Shown one piece after another: positions 1-8,099 of a stretch of DNA of 41,012 nucleotides. Source of the DNA: Clostridium_AI sp002297865 (GTDB taxonomy: Bacteria > Bacillota > Clostridia > Lachnospirales > Lachnospiraceae). The notes beneath the pieces are model-generated. The model did not search any database, had not been told where the DNA came from, and was given only the letters and a program-made list of their open reading frames with translations. Position 1 is the first letter of the stretch. Each line of letters opens with the position of its first letter. The DNA lies in contig CALFNR010000197.1 in NCBI GenBank assembly GCA_937903005.1, forward strand, positions 1-41,012. Direction: 5' to 3'. The position numbers were made by a program, and so were the translations under genes.

Positions 1-919
1 AATAACTGTGACTGTCATTGTTTCCGTCCCCTTACGGGGACTTATCTTCCTTAACTATATAGAGAAAGGAACAATAACTGTGACTGTCATTGTTTCCGTC
101 CCCTTACGGGGACTTATCTTCCTTAACCAAGAGGGGAAATGCCTAGTCTTAAATAATGCTACTGGTTTCCGTCCCCTTACGGGGACTTATCTTCCTTAAC
201 GCATAAGAACTTGTCGCTCCTGTTACTTGACTTGCGTTTCCGTCCCCTTACGGGGACTTATCTTCCTTAACCAGCTATGTCTTTCCCTAACACACAATTC
301 GCTCCAGTTTCCGTCCCCTTACGGGGACTTATCTTCCTTAACTCAATAATTCGTCACTTATAATTCAAAATGTTTTAAGTTTCCGTCCCCTTACGGGGAC
401 TTATCTTCCTTAACCGACGATCTGCTAGATGTAGTGAACGAATATTCAAACGTTTCCGTCCCCTTACGGGGACTTATCTTCCTTAACTATCAAGATCCAC
501 TATCTTGATTGAATTTTCTATTAAGTTTCCGTCCCCTTACGGGGACTTATCTTCCTTAACTTCTATCAGATGGAAGAACAACGCACGCTGAAGGTGGTTT
601 CCGTCCCCTTACGGGGACTTATCTTCCTTAACTTAAGGAATCAATTATAGACCATGCAAAACTGCTATGTAGTTTCCGTCCCCTTACGGGGACTTATCTT
701 CCTTAACTTAACGTTTTTCCACAGATAACTATTGTTTTTTAAGTTTCCGTCCCCTTACGGGGACTTATCTTCCTTAACCTGAATGTAGATGAATGACAAC
801 GTAGTTACCATAAAGGTTTCCGTCCCCTTACGGGGACTTATCTTCCTTAACTTTAAGTATGTCTTGTCTTCGATTGTAATCGAGTTTCCGTCCCCTTACG
901 GGGACTTATCTTCCTTAAC
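1..919 (-). CRISPR. CRISPR array 1 (left end outside the window)
   Basis: Thirteen identical 36-bp repeats begin at 20, 92, 165, 236, 307, 379, 452, 525, 597, 672, 743, 816 and 884. As written on the plus strand each starts GTTTCC, contains the inverted pair GTCCCC-TTAC-GGGGAC and ends CCTTAAC. Twelve complete spacers are 32-39 bp long, mostly 35-37; the window opens inside a further spacer. The leader lies on the right, so the array is read leftward and the crRNA-sense repeat ends in GGGGACGGAAAC. A terminal GAAAC is common in type III and some type I repeats (family knowledge). Subtype cannot be fixed without effector genes. The leader-proximal spacer is 852-883. Confidence 0.98.
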
Positions 920-1089
920 CCCGTCCTCTGAAACCCTTGCTGTAACTGGGCTAAAAACACATTTTGCGGGGCGGATCGTTTTTTTATCTTTCTAAACCTC
1001 TTTCAAACTGCCATACCATCTCCAATCCCGCTATCCATCAATAGCGGGGCGGATTTTCCATATCAATCCATTTATCACTTTTCTAAACC
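920..1089 (-). promoter_or_regulatory. Leader of CRISPR array 1
   Basis: The sequence directly right of the last repeat is nearly identical to that right of array 2: the first 57 bp differ at only three positions. It holds two copies of GCGGGGCGGAT, at 966-976 and 1044-1054, each followed by a TTTCTAAAC-like segment near 990-999 and 1079-1089. The same two-copy layout with the same 78-bp spacing occurs in the other leader. Conservation next to the repeat is what is expected of a leader that carries the pre-crRNA promoter and the signals guiding Cas1-Cas2 integration. No clear -35/-10 pair was picked out. Confidence 0.8.
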
Positions 1090-1214
1090 ATGAAATATTC
1101 TCATATTCGACAGCCTATGCCTTTTCCCATTTTACCTCATGCATACAAGAAAGGCAACATAAAAATGGATATTTTTTCATTTATTTCTTCCTTTTTACTC
1201 CTGCACTCCACCCA

Positions 1215-1248
1215 CAAAAAACTTCTGCCCACCATATGCAGAAGTTTT
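1215..1248 (-). terminator. Rho-independent terminator of cas1-cas2
   Basis: Just downstream of cas2 the minus strand forms a 9-10 bp stem, AACTTCTGC pairing with GCAGAAGTT, with a 9-nt loop, followed by a run of T residues. It separates the cas transcript from the leader of array 1. Confidence 0.8.
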
Positions 1249-1254
1249 CATTTT

Positions 1255-1587
1255 CTATATAATGACAACATCATCAAGTGCCACCTCATTTTCGCTTCCC
1301 CAGCTCATGACCTCCCCCCTACTGCTTAACTTGTAGACCCTCACGTTATCCTCTTTTGCTATACGTGCAGGGATTCCGTCAAGCAGACGCCGATAAAGAA
1401 GTCTGTCAAGTCTGCCTTCGAATGCTGATTTCTGAACACGAAAGCCGTAACTTGATACGAATTTCACGAACTTGTTGCGCCTCTTGTCATCCACAATATC
1501 ATAGATTATCAGGACGCGATATTTACGTATAATTTCATTATCTTCCGCGTCAAACAATGCTTCCTCTTCTTCTGTTAACATGCGCAC
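1255..1587 (-). CDS. cas2: CRISPR-associated protein Cas2
   Basis: This is the 110-residue Cas2 subunit of the Cas1-Cas2 spacer integrase. The core starts at about residue 24 with RVLIIYDIVDDKRRNKF, the ferredoxin-like first strand and its conserved aspartate (D30), followed by the typical YGFRVQKSAFEG segment. About 22 residues precede the core, an acidic extension (TEEEEALFDAED) longer than in minimal Cas2 proteins. AGGAGG stands 7 bases before the ATG and overlaps the end of cas1, four bases upstream, so the two genes are almost certainly cotranscribed. In the integrase Cas2 is mainly structural, bridging two Cas1 dimers (family knowledge). Confidence 0.95.
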   Translation of the reverse strand: MRMLTEEEEALFDAEDNEIIRKYRVLIIYDIVDDKRRNKFVKFVSSYGFRVQKSAFEGRLDRLLYRRLLDGIPARIAKEDNVRVYKLSSRGEVMSWGSENEVALDDVVII

Positions 1588-1591
1588 CCTC

Positions 1592-2596
1592 CTATCTTAA
1601 CCGTACTGGTTCGTACCGATTATAATCCTCCTGCTCTATTGCCCTCACAAGCTCACCTACCTGCAGCCAGATTGCCTTACGGAAACTGGTTTTCTCAGAT
1701 ACATAGGACAGATAGTTCATCTCCGTCTTCATCTTCATTTCCAAGGAGCGAAGGAATGTACGTCTTGCACTCTTCTTTAAAATAATTCCGCCATTTACTT
1801 CGTCTTTCTCAAAATCTTCTGGCTGTATCTCATGGTGATTTATCATACTTAGTACTGCTGCATCGACAATAGGTGCACGCCATTCTTCTAACAAGTCACT
1901 TGCAAGTGTGGCATGACGCTCCCGATCCTGATGCATAAAACCAGCGTATGGCGTAAGGCCGCGGTTCTCTATTTCACCATAGATTTCATTTTGAAGGACA
2001 GTGTAACCAAAACTGAGCATCGCGTTGAACGGGTCCTGCGGTGGCATGCGATTCCTGCCGTCAAATGCGAACGCAGGCTCCATAATCTTTGATAATCCTT
2101 GAAAATAGCAACGTGAAGCAGTCCCCTCATAACCAAGTATCTGCTCAATCGATGAACTGCACTTCAGCTTCTGGGCAGCATTTTTCATACCGATGATTTC
2201 ATTATCGGTTCTGAGACCTGCAGTGCGATTGTATCGTTTCAACAGCACAACCTGATTCTGTATCTTTGCGGAAATGATTTTCCTTGCTATCTCAAAGCAG
2301 AATTCCTTGTTTTCTGTCATGTGAATCTGTTGTCGCAATCTGAAAATATTCTGATTTCTAGTTGATATCAGTTTTCCAAAATAGTACCCGCTGGTAGAAA
2401 AGTAACTAACTGGGATTCTGCGATTCAGACATTCTTTCACGCATGGAGTCGTTAGGCTGACATTTCCGAAGAGACCGATGGACTCCAATGTTTCTTTTGG
2501 AATTTTCTTGATTTCTTCGTCGTGATTCTTCACAACGAAATAGCCTGACTCAAGACTTAGACTGGCACCGTTTTCATTAATATATAGATAGCTCAT
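1592..2596 (-). CDS. cas1: CRISPR-associated endonuclease/integrase Cas1
   Basis: This is a 334-residue Cas1, the catalytic subunit that inserts new spacers at the leader end of an array. The N-terminal beta domain starts SYLYINENGASLSLE. The metal-binding residues expected for Cas1 are visible: E157 in GYEGTASRCYF, H222 in GFMH, and D234 in ASDLLEEWR. The ATG at 2596 is preferred because GGAGG lies five bases upstream; an in-frame TTG four codons earlier overlaps that site. Its only cas neighbour is cas2. No cas4, cas6 or effector gene is in the window, so the partner complex is unknown. It sits between two arrays with related repeats and probably serves both. Confidence 0.96.
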   Translation of the reverse strand: MSYLYINENGASLSLESGYFVVKNHDEEIKKIPKETLESIGLFGNVSLTTPCVKECLNRRIPVSYFSTSGYYFGKLISTRNQNIFRLRQQIHMTENKEFCFEIARKIISAKIQNQVVLLKRYNRTAGLRTDNEIIGMKNAAQKLKCSSSIEQILGYEGTASRCYFQGLSKIMEPAFAFDGRNRMPPQDPFNAMLSFGYTVLQNEIYGEIENRGLTPYAGFMHQDRERHATLASDLLEEWRAPIVDAAVLSMINHHEIQPEDFEKDEVNGGIILKKSARRTFLRSLEMKMKTEMNYLSYVSEKTSFRKAIWLQVGELVRAIEQEDYNRYEPVRLR

Positions 2597-2630
2597 GGTA
2601 ACCTCCAAATTTAATTTATTTGTTAGTTGG

Positions 2631-2685
2631 ATTATAAACTTTTTTCGAAATGTTATAACTCATTTTTGTGATATTTTTCGAAATG
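2631..2685 (-). promoter_or_regulatory. Putative cas1 promoter with a 12-bp direct repeat
   Basis: Upstream of cas1 the minus strand has a TATAAT -10 box (plus positions 2631-2636) without a good -35. Two perfect copies of TTTTTCGAAATG lie at 2641-2652 and 2674-2685 (plus-strand sense), 33 bp apart start to start, each with the palindromic core TTCGAA. One copy falls in the -10/-35 spacer. This layout suggests a regulator site; the regulator is unknown. Confidence 0.45.
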
Positions 2686-2786
2686 ACTGGTATTGAAATT
2701 GTGAATGGGATGGATGATTTGCTGATAGAGGACATTGCTTCGGTTGGCAATTTGGAAATATGGTTGGGGTACTGGTGGTCTTTTGA

Positions 2787-3676
2787 GGGTATTTAGGCCG
2801 TTAGGGAGTTATCTTTCTTAACTAAAATCTGATTCTCTTATCACCTATATAACGTGTGGTTTCCGTCCCCTTTCGGGGACTTATCTTCTTTAACATGAAT
2901 TTAACTCTCAAATGCGTAAGTTTTATGAGTTTCCGTCCCCTTTCGGGGACTTATCTTCTTTAACTAAATATAATGAAGAATATCATACTGATTATAAAAA
3001 GTTTCCGTCCCCTTTCGGGGACTTATCTTCTTTAACGGAATGATTACTCTAGAGAAACGTTTGCTATTTTAGTTTCCGTCCCCTTTCGGGGACTTATCTT
3101 CTTTAACAAACACCGCAGTTTTTACAGGAATTTATTATGATGGTTTCCGTCCCCTTTCGGGGACTTATCTTCTTTAACCCTACATAATATACATCGTTTT
3201 CCAGACTGTTCTAGTTTCCGTCCCCTTTCGGGGACTTATCTTCTTTAACGGAGGAAGATTATTATGATTAAAGATGCATTACAGTAGTTTCCGTCCCCTT
3301 TCGGGGACTTATCTTCTTTAACGAGAATGACATTCGCAACATATTGTTTTCCATAGTTTCCGTCCCCTTTCGGGGACTTATCTTCTTTAACGCCTATATA
3401 GAATACGAGGGCAGTTTATGGAAACAGTTTCCGTCCCCTTTCGGGGACTTATCTTCTTTAACAAACTGCAAAGGGATGTGCTAAAGTTTGCATTGAAGGT
3501 TTCCGTCCCCTTTCGGGGACTTATCTTCTTTAACAATAAAAATGCCCCCCTTGCACGCTACGCTATTTGGTTTCCGTCCCCTTTCGGGGACTTATCTTCT
3601 TTAACAAATGCTACCCCAGCATGGAGAGCATTGCTTATATGTTTCCGTCCCCTTTCGGGGACTTATCTTCTTTAAC
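2787..3676 (-). CRISPR. CRISPR array 2, complete
   Basis: Twelve identical 36-bp repeats begin at 2859, 2929, 3001, 3072, 3143, 3214, 3287, 3356, 3427, 3499, 3570 and 3641. They differ from array 1 at two positions: T instead of A in the stem loop (GTCCCC-TTTC-GGGGAC), and CTTTAAC instead of CCTTAAC at the end. Spacers are 33-37 bp. At the leader-distal end a degenerate copy (2787-2822) keeps the last 19 bases almost intact but has lost the first half; it bounds a twelfth spacer. The leader begins at 3677, so the array is read leftward toward cas1. Confidence 0.98.
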
Positions 3677-3846
3677 CCCGTCCTCTGAAACCCTTGCTAT
3701 TACTGGGCTAAAAACACACTTTGCGGGGCGGATTGATTCTTTACTTTTCTAAACCAGTTTTATCCTGTCAAACTACACTCAATCCCGCTATTCATCACAT
3801 ACGGGGCGGATTTACCATAATATCTCATTTATTCATTTTGCTAAAC
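3677..3846 (-). promoter_or_regulatory. Leader of CRISPR array 2
   Basis: The first 57 bp match the array 1 leader with three mismatches. The motif GCGGGGCGGAT at 3723-3733 recurs as ACGGGGCGGAT at 3801-3811, the same 78-bp period as in leader 1. Each copy is followed by a CTAAAC segment. Similarity fades after about 3846. From there to 4028 I see no gene or clear signal. Confidence 0.8.
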
Positions 3847-4028
3847 AATAAAATTCACCAAAAACAATCTTATCCTTAATCATTTTAGCACACAATATCT
3901 CGCACTGCAATATCAAAACTGGTATTTTCTTCCTCACCCTCATTCCAAACACATTCCCTTACAGACTTTTTCATGCTCCCACTCCTTATCCAATCATTTT
4001 TCCTATACTAAAAACGAGATGTTATTTT

Positions 4029-4061
4029 AGTAAAGCCCCTCTCTTTCGAAAGGGGCTTACT
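4029..4061 (-). terminator. Terminator of the jet operon
   Basis: Past jetC the minus strand forms AGTAAGCCCCT pairing with AGGGGCTTTACT, with one bulged base, then an A/T-rich tail. The stem is GC-rich and symmetrical enough to work in both directions. Confidence 0.75.
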
Positions 4062-4090
4062 GCATTTTTATATTCCAGAGAGCTGACTTA

Positions 4091-7000
4091 CTACTCCCCT
4101 TCCGCCAAACTAAGATACCTTCCCTTATCAATATGCATCATCGAAATCTGGTTCTTCTCCCTCTTAAATCCATACACACAATCCACATTTCGAATTAACG
4201 ATTGCAATCTCTCATCCGGTACGCAGACAATCAGCTGCAAATCCAGTTTTCTCGCATATTTCAGACAAACCTCACTACGTCTCTGGTCCATCTTAGAAAA
4301 TGCTTCATCCAGCAGCACAAGCTTAATCTTAGAATCTCGATTGCTCTGGTTCATATAAAGCATTGCAAATCCCGCCAACAACGCAACGTACTTCGGATTC
4401 TGACCTTCACCACCAGAATCCCTACCAGCCATATCATCCACGTAATTCTCACGTATAATATTGCCCTCTTCATCCGTAACCTGCTCATACATATTGAACT
4501 GCAGATACGTTCTGTAATCCACGTATTTCTCCATCTCCATGCGGCACTGGCTTAAAGAACGCTCGTCATTTTCTACCGGAGGCATAAACTTATCGGTCAG
4601 AAGTTTAATCTTGCTCTCGTATTTCTGATAGAACATATCATCTCCGAAGCTCATCTGACCATCCAGCGCATCAAACTCTGGATTCTTGCTGTCAAGCTCA
4701 GAAGCCATTAGCATTTCATAAAACTGCCCATCGGAATTTTTAGCTGCTTCAATCTTAATCTGATACGTACTGTCAGCGAAATTGGTATCACGAAGCATTC
4801 GGTTAATCTCGTTCTTGTGTCTTTGGGCCGCTTTAATATCACCATGGATTTTGGCAATGACATTATCACGGAGCATTTTATATACTAATCCATACTGTTT
4901 AGCAAACTCTTCCTCATAGCCTGGTTTGTAGTTTTTCTCATAATCCAGAAGCTGATTGAGATATACGTCATTGGACTTTTCGGCGCCTGTGAAACCGCAG
5001 GAAGGATAACGACGAATATATTCGTTTCGGGACTGGTATAACTGTTCCTGCTGGGTCTGTTCCTTCTCCGTAAGATCATTTAGCTGGCCTTCCAGCTTAT
5101 TTTTCAGTGTAAGTCCAGACACTTTCTCAAGCATTTTACGAACCTTCTGCTCTAGCTCTTCATTTGCCACATAACCTGCTAAACAAGCATTCAGATAATT
5201 TTTCTTATTATTCAGATCAGTTCCTAGACGAACGCTCACTTTTGTTTTTTCAAGCAAACGCTCTTGATTCTGGTCAAGTTCTTTTCTGTTTGCACGAACT
5301 CGGCTCTCAAGTTCTTTACGTCTTTCCTCTAACTGCTTAAACTCACCTTCCTCTAGGCTCTTAATCTCCTGTTTCACCTTCTCCATCTCTTCTACCACCA
5401 AAGAAAGTGTCTTTTGAGATTCTGAGAACTTCACAAGATGTTCGGACTGATACTGGCTAAGGTCTTCATATTTTAAGATGCTCTGTAACCCATTAACCGT
5501 ACGGGACAGTTCATCTCGCTTGGATTCCAGTTTCTTAAGTTCTTCCTCATACGATGCTAGTTTTGCCTTAGACACCTTGCTTCCAATGCAGGCACCTGTT
5601 GTGTAATCTCTTTCTTTTAAATGTCTGAATATAAAGTTACTATACGAGTAACAGTCTGGTGTAACACCTTCTCTTACTTTCTCTAATTCTTCCACGGAAC
5701 GGCATTTGATAATACGTCCAATATAATGCTTTAAGCAGGCATCCACATACTCTTCTTTCGCTGAAACGGCTTCATACAGCGCATTTTTCTCTACTTTGCT
5801 TTCCTTATTGGCGATTGCATAGGAGTTGATTAACTGCACATCTTCAAACTGTTTCATTTTCTTGAAAATGACGGCTGCGTTATGAGCGTATTGTGGCTCG
5901 GTAATTAAGCAAAGTTTCAGGCTTCCCATTCGGCCTTCTACAGCATCTTTCCATTCACTGTCCACGATGTCGAATAAGTCTGCAAATACGTGTACTGGAA
6001 CTTTCTTTTTGTAAAGATTTGTGAGCTTCTGCTCTAACTGAGTACGTGCCTGGCGAATATGCTCGCTGTAGGATTTTCGGTTGTTCTTGATATCATCTAT
6101 CATTTCCTTTTTGGCATTCAGCTCCTCAACCACCTTTTTGTGCTGGTCGCGGTAGTTGCTCCAAAGGTCTTCCACTTCTTCTTTCTCTTCTTTGATTTTC
6201 TCTTTCAGAGAGTCACATAATGCTACAGTTGTTTCTTTAAGGGAAAATACCTGAATCTCCTCTAGAATCGTGTTGCTGATGAAATCGTTGGCAATCTCGT
6301 CTTCGCCCCATCTACGAAGACCATGAAGGATACTTCTCCACATGGCGCTATTGTCGGCAAGAAGATGGGATTTGTCTTCTAAGTCCTTGTAGTGCTGTTT
6401 CTTGCTTCCTAAGTCACTGGCTTTAATGGCTGCTTTTACTTCTACCAGTTCCGTATCCAGTTCATCTCGCAAGGCTTCTAGCTTTGCTTTCTCTTCATTG
6501 ATAAGCGCAAGTTCCTTTTCCAAGTCTTCCTGTTCCGATTCCCATGCGGCAATTTTATTGCGGGCATCCATAATATCAATGCACTTCATCTCTGCTCTTA
6601 ATTCTATGGATTCGGTCTGAGTTTCCAGTAAATGAAGTCCATTTTCCTTAATCACAGTCAGCATGTCAATCTTCTGTTTTAATTCTTCAATTCTTAATTT
6701 TATATCACGATACGCACCTAGCTGCTCGCTTAACTTCTCGATGATAGTTCCTTCGCTCTTAGGAAACATGTAATCGCGGATAAACTGTCCTGTACCATTT
6801 GACATTTTTAATGCAATAGAGCTTTTCTGCATGGTACGGAAACGACTGCCATCAATATAGCCTAGAATCACTTCATTTAGGGTACTTTGGTATGCTTCTT
6901 GTGAGGCGTAGAAACGGTTTACATCGCCTCTTGTACGGTTGGAATAGGAATTTCTACGGTCGTCCATCAAGCGTTTTAGGTCTGCTCTTGTATAAGAACC

Positions 7001-7435
7001 CCCTGCTGCATTGATGTACTGGTCTTCTGGCATTTTGCCCGAATGACTGAAGAAGGAGTAACGCTTTAACTCGGTTTCGTTTTTATGCACCTCAAAGAAA
7101 GCACCGATACAAGTTACACTCTGGGTTCCTGTGTCTGTAATCTCCAACGTGATTAAGGAATGGAAATCCTGATTCTCACGGTTGGCACTTCCGTCCTTTT
7201 GCTCTCCACGAAGATAACTCATGACGCTTCGTTTGTTCTTGGCATCGTCTGCGGCTTTGTTAAGAAAGTTTGAGGACAGGCTTCCGTATAAAATTACCTG
7301 AATGGCATCCATAACTGTGGATTTTCCAGAACCACTCATTCCACTAAACAGGTTCACGTACTCGTTAAATTCCAGAACCTTGTGTGAGATTCCTCCCCAG
7401 TTATTCAGGCACATCTTAGTAAATATTTTCTTCAT
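4091..7435 (-). CDS. jetC: Wadjet anti-plasmid system SMC-like ATPase JetC
   Basis: This 1114-residue SMC/MukB-like ATPase is the motor of the Wadjet complex, which recognises and extrudes small circular DNA so that it can be cut (family knowledge). The N-terminal head has the Walker A motif GMSGSGKST at residues 32-40. A long heptad-rich coiled coil, in two arms around a central hinge-like part, fills the middle. The C-terminal head carries the ABC signature SGGEGQ near residue 1003 and the Walker B LVLLDEAF near 1037. AGGAGG stands six bases before the ATG at 7435; an upstream in-frame ATG at 7495 lies inside jetB and has no such site. The start overlaps the end of jetB by 20 bases, which suggests translational coupling. 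It is the last gene of the operon. Confidence 0.93.
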   Translation of the reverse strand: MKKIFTKMCLNNWGGISHKVLEFNEYVNLFSGMSGSGKSTVMDAIQVILYGSLSSNFLNKAADDAKNKRSVMSYLRGEQKDGSANRENQDFHSLITLEITDTGTQSVTCIGAFFEVHKNETELKRYSFFSHSGKMPEDQYINAAGGSYTRADLKRLMDDRRNSYSNRTRGDVNRFYASQEAYQSTLNEVILGYIDGSRFRTMQKSSIALKMSNGTGQFIRDYMFPKSEGTIIEKLSEQLGAYRDIKLRIEELKQKIDMLTVIKENGLHLLETQTESIELRAEMKCIDIMDARNKIAAWESEQEDLEKELALINEEKAKLEALRDELDTELVEVKAAIKASDLGSKKQHYKDLEDKSHLLADNSAMWRSILHGLRRWGEDEIANDFISNTILEEIQVFSLKETTVALCDSLKEKIKEEKEEVEDLWSNYRDQHKKVVEELNAKKEMIDDIKNNRKSYSEHIRQARTQLEQKLTNLYKKKVPVHVFADLFDIVDSEWKDAVEGRMGSLKLCLITEPQYAHNAAVIFKKMKQFEDVQLINSYAIANKESKVEKNALYEAVSAKEEYVDACLKHYIGRIIKCRSVEELEKVREGVTPDCYSYSNFIFRHLKERDYTTGACIGSKVSKAKLASYEEELKKLESKRDELSRTVNGLQSILKYEDLSQYQSEHLVKFSESQKTLSLVVEEMEKVKQEIKSLEEGEFKQLEERRKELESRVRANRKELDQNQERLLEKTKVSVRLGTDLNNKKNYLNACLAGYVANEELEQKVRKMLEKVSGLTLKNKLEGQLNDLTEKEQTQQEQLYQSRNEYIRRYPSCGFTGAEKSNDVYLNQLLDYEKNYKPGYEEEFAKQYGLVYKMLRDNVIAKIHGDIKAAQRHKNEINRMLRDTNFADSTYQIKIEAAKNSDGQFYEMLMASELDSKNPEFDALDGQMSFGDDMFYQKYESKIKLLTDKFMPPVENDERSLSQCRMEMEKYVDYRTYLQFNMYEQVTDEEGNIIRENYVDDMAGRDSGGEGQNPKYVALLAGFAMLYMNQSNRDSKIKLVLLDEAFSKMDQRRSEVCLKYARKLDLQLIVCVPDERLQSLIRNVDCVYGFKREKNQISMMHIDKGRYLSLAEGE

Positions 7436-8084
7436 CCGTATCCTCCTTTGTTTCTGTCGTGTATTCCTCTTCACTAAGTCTTTGCTGGGAATCATCCGTC
7501 TCCCCTGCGTATTCCTTTACCAGTACATTAATCTCTGCCGTTGGGCAGAGGATGTTAATGGTGCTGTACAGATAGATTGGTGAATTGTCCTCTAGGTTGC
7601 CGATGGCAGATGGAAGTTCAATCATCTGATGACGCTTTAAAAGACTAAGGGATTCGTGAAGCTGGCTGGATAATATTTTTTCACTAATTAAGTTAGTCTC
7701 AACTCCATATCTACGAATCTCCGCCAGTGTAGTTACGGTAGCATTTAACCCTTCTCCCATAATCTTGTCGCGGTAAATTACTTTTAGCAAAAGCATGAGC
7801 TTTGTTGTAAGCAGATTTAGTTTTTCAGTTAGAACCCCTTCTCCGGTAATTCTAAAAATGTTGTCCTGGGTGTCGTGGATTAGGTCGCAGCCTAGCACCG
7901 CAAGATAATCGGATAGGAACTCTCTATGATTCATGCACACCTGATATCTTGGATTGTCTCGTTGTATAAGGGTTACAGGGTCGCATTTGACCTGTAGGAT
8001 ACAGGTCTGCTTTAGAAGATCCTGTATGGTTTTTTTCACATTTTCTGCCTCTGTGACAGAAAGATTTTCGATGTACGTAAGCAT
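7416..8084 (-). CDS. jetB: Wadjet system protein JetB (KITE/MukE-like)
   Basis: This 222-residue protein lies between jetA and jetC and matches JetB by position and size, the MukE/KITE-type winged-helix subunit that binds the kleisin and the SMC heads. Residues 1-190 look like a mixed helical fold with winged-helix character (for example LTEKLNLLTTKLMLLLKVIYRD followed by LAEIRRYG). The last 30 residues are acidic and low in complexity (DDSQQRLSEEEYTTETKEDTDEE) and probably disordered. The assignment rests on operon context more than on a motif; the sequence resembles the JetB variant of non-type-I Wadjet loci rather than the common DUF4194 form, but I could not verify the family. Confidence 0.82.
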   Translation of the reverse strand: MLTYIENLSVTEAENVKKTIQDLLKQTCILQVKCDPVTLIQRDNPRYQVCMNHREFLSDYLAVLGCDLIHDTQDNIFRITGEGVLTEKLNLLTTKLMLLLKVIYRDKIMGEGLNATVTTLAEIRRYGVETNLISEKILSSQLHESLSLLKRHQMIELPSAIGNLEDNSPIYLYSTINILCPTAEINVLVKEYAGETDDSQQRLSEEEYTTETKEDTDEENIY

Positions 8085-8099
8085 GTATATTCAACCTTT

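Noticed and set aside
8..995. Short open frames running through CRISPR array 1 (and similar ones in array 2 at 3418-3752)
   Set aside because: Their repeated VSVPLRGLIFLN or VSVPFRGLIFFN residues are simply the translated CRISPR repeats.
2683..2796. A 37-codon plus-strand frame between cas1 and array 2 with coding-like composition
   Set aside because: No ribosome site, starts inside the TTTTTCGAAATG repeat and ends in the degenerate CRISPR repeat; at most a decayed fragment.
4202..4555. A 117-codon plus-strand frame opposite jetC
   Set aside because: It lies across the conserved ATPase head of JetC, with no start signals of its own.
4091..7435. Chromosomal MukB or housekeeping SMC instead of JetC
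   Set aside because: The neighbouring jetD Toprim nuclease and the kleisin/KITE pair define Wadjet; housekeeping loci lack such a nuclease.
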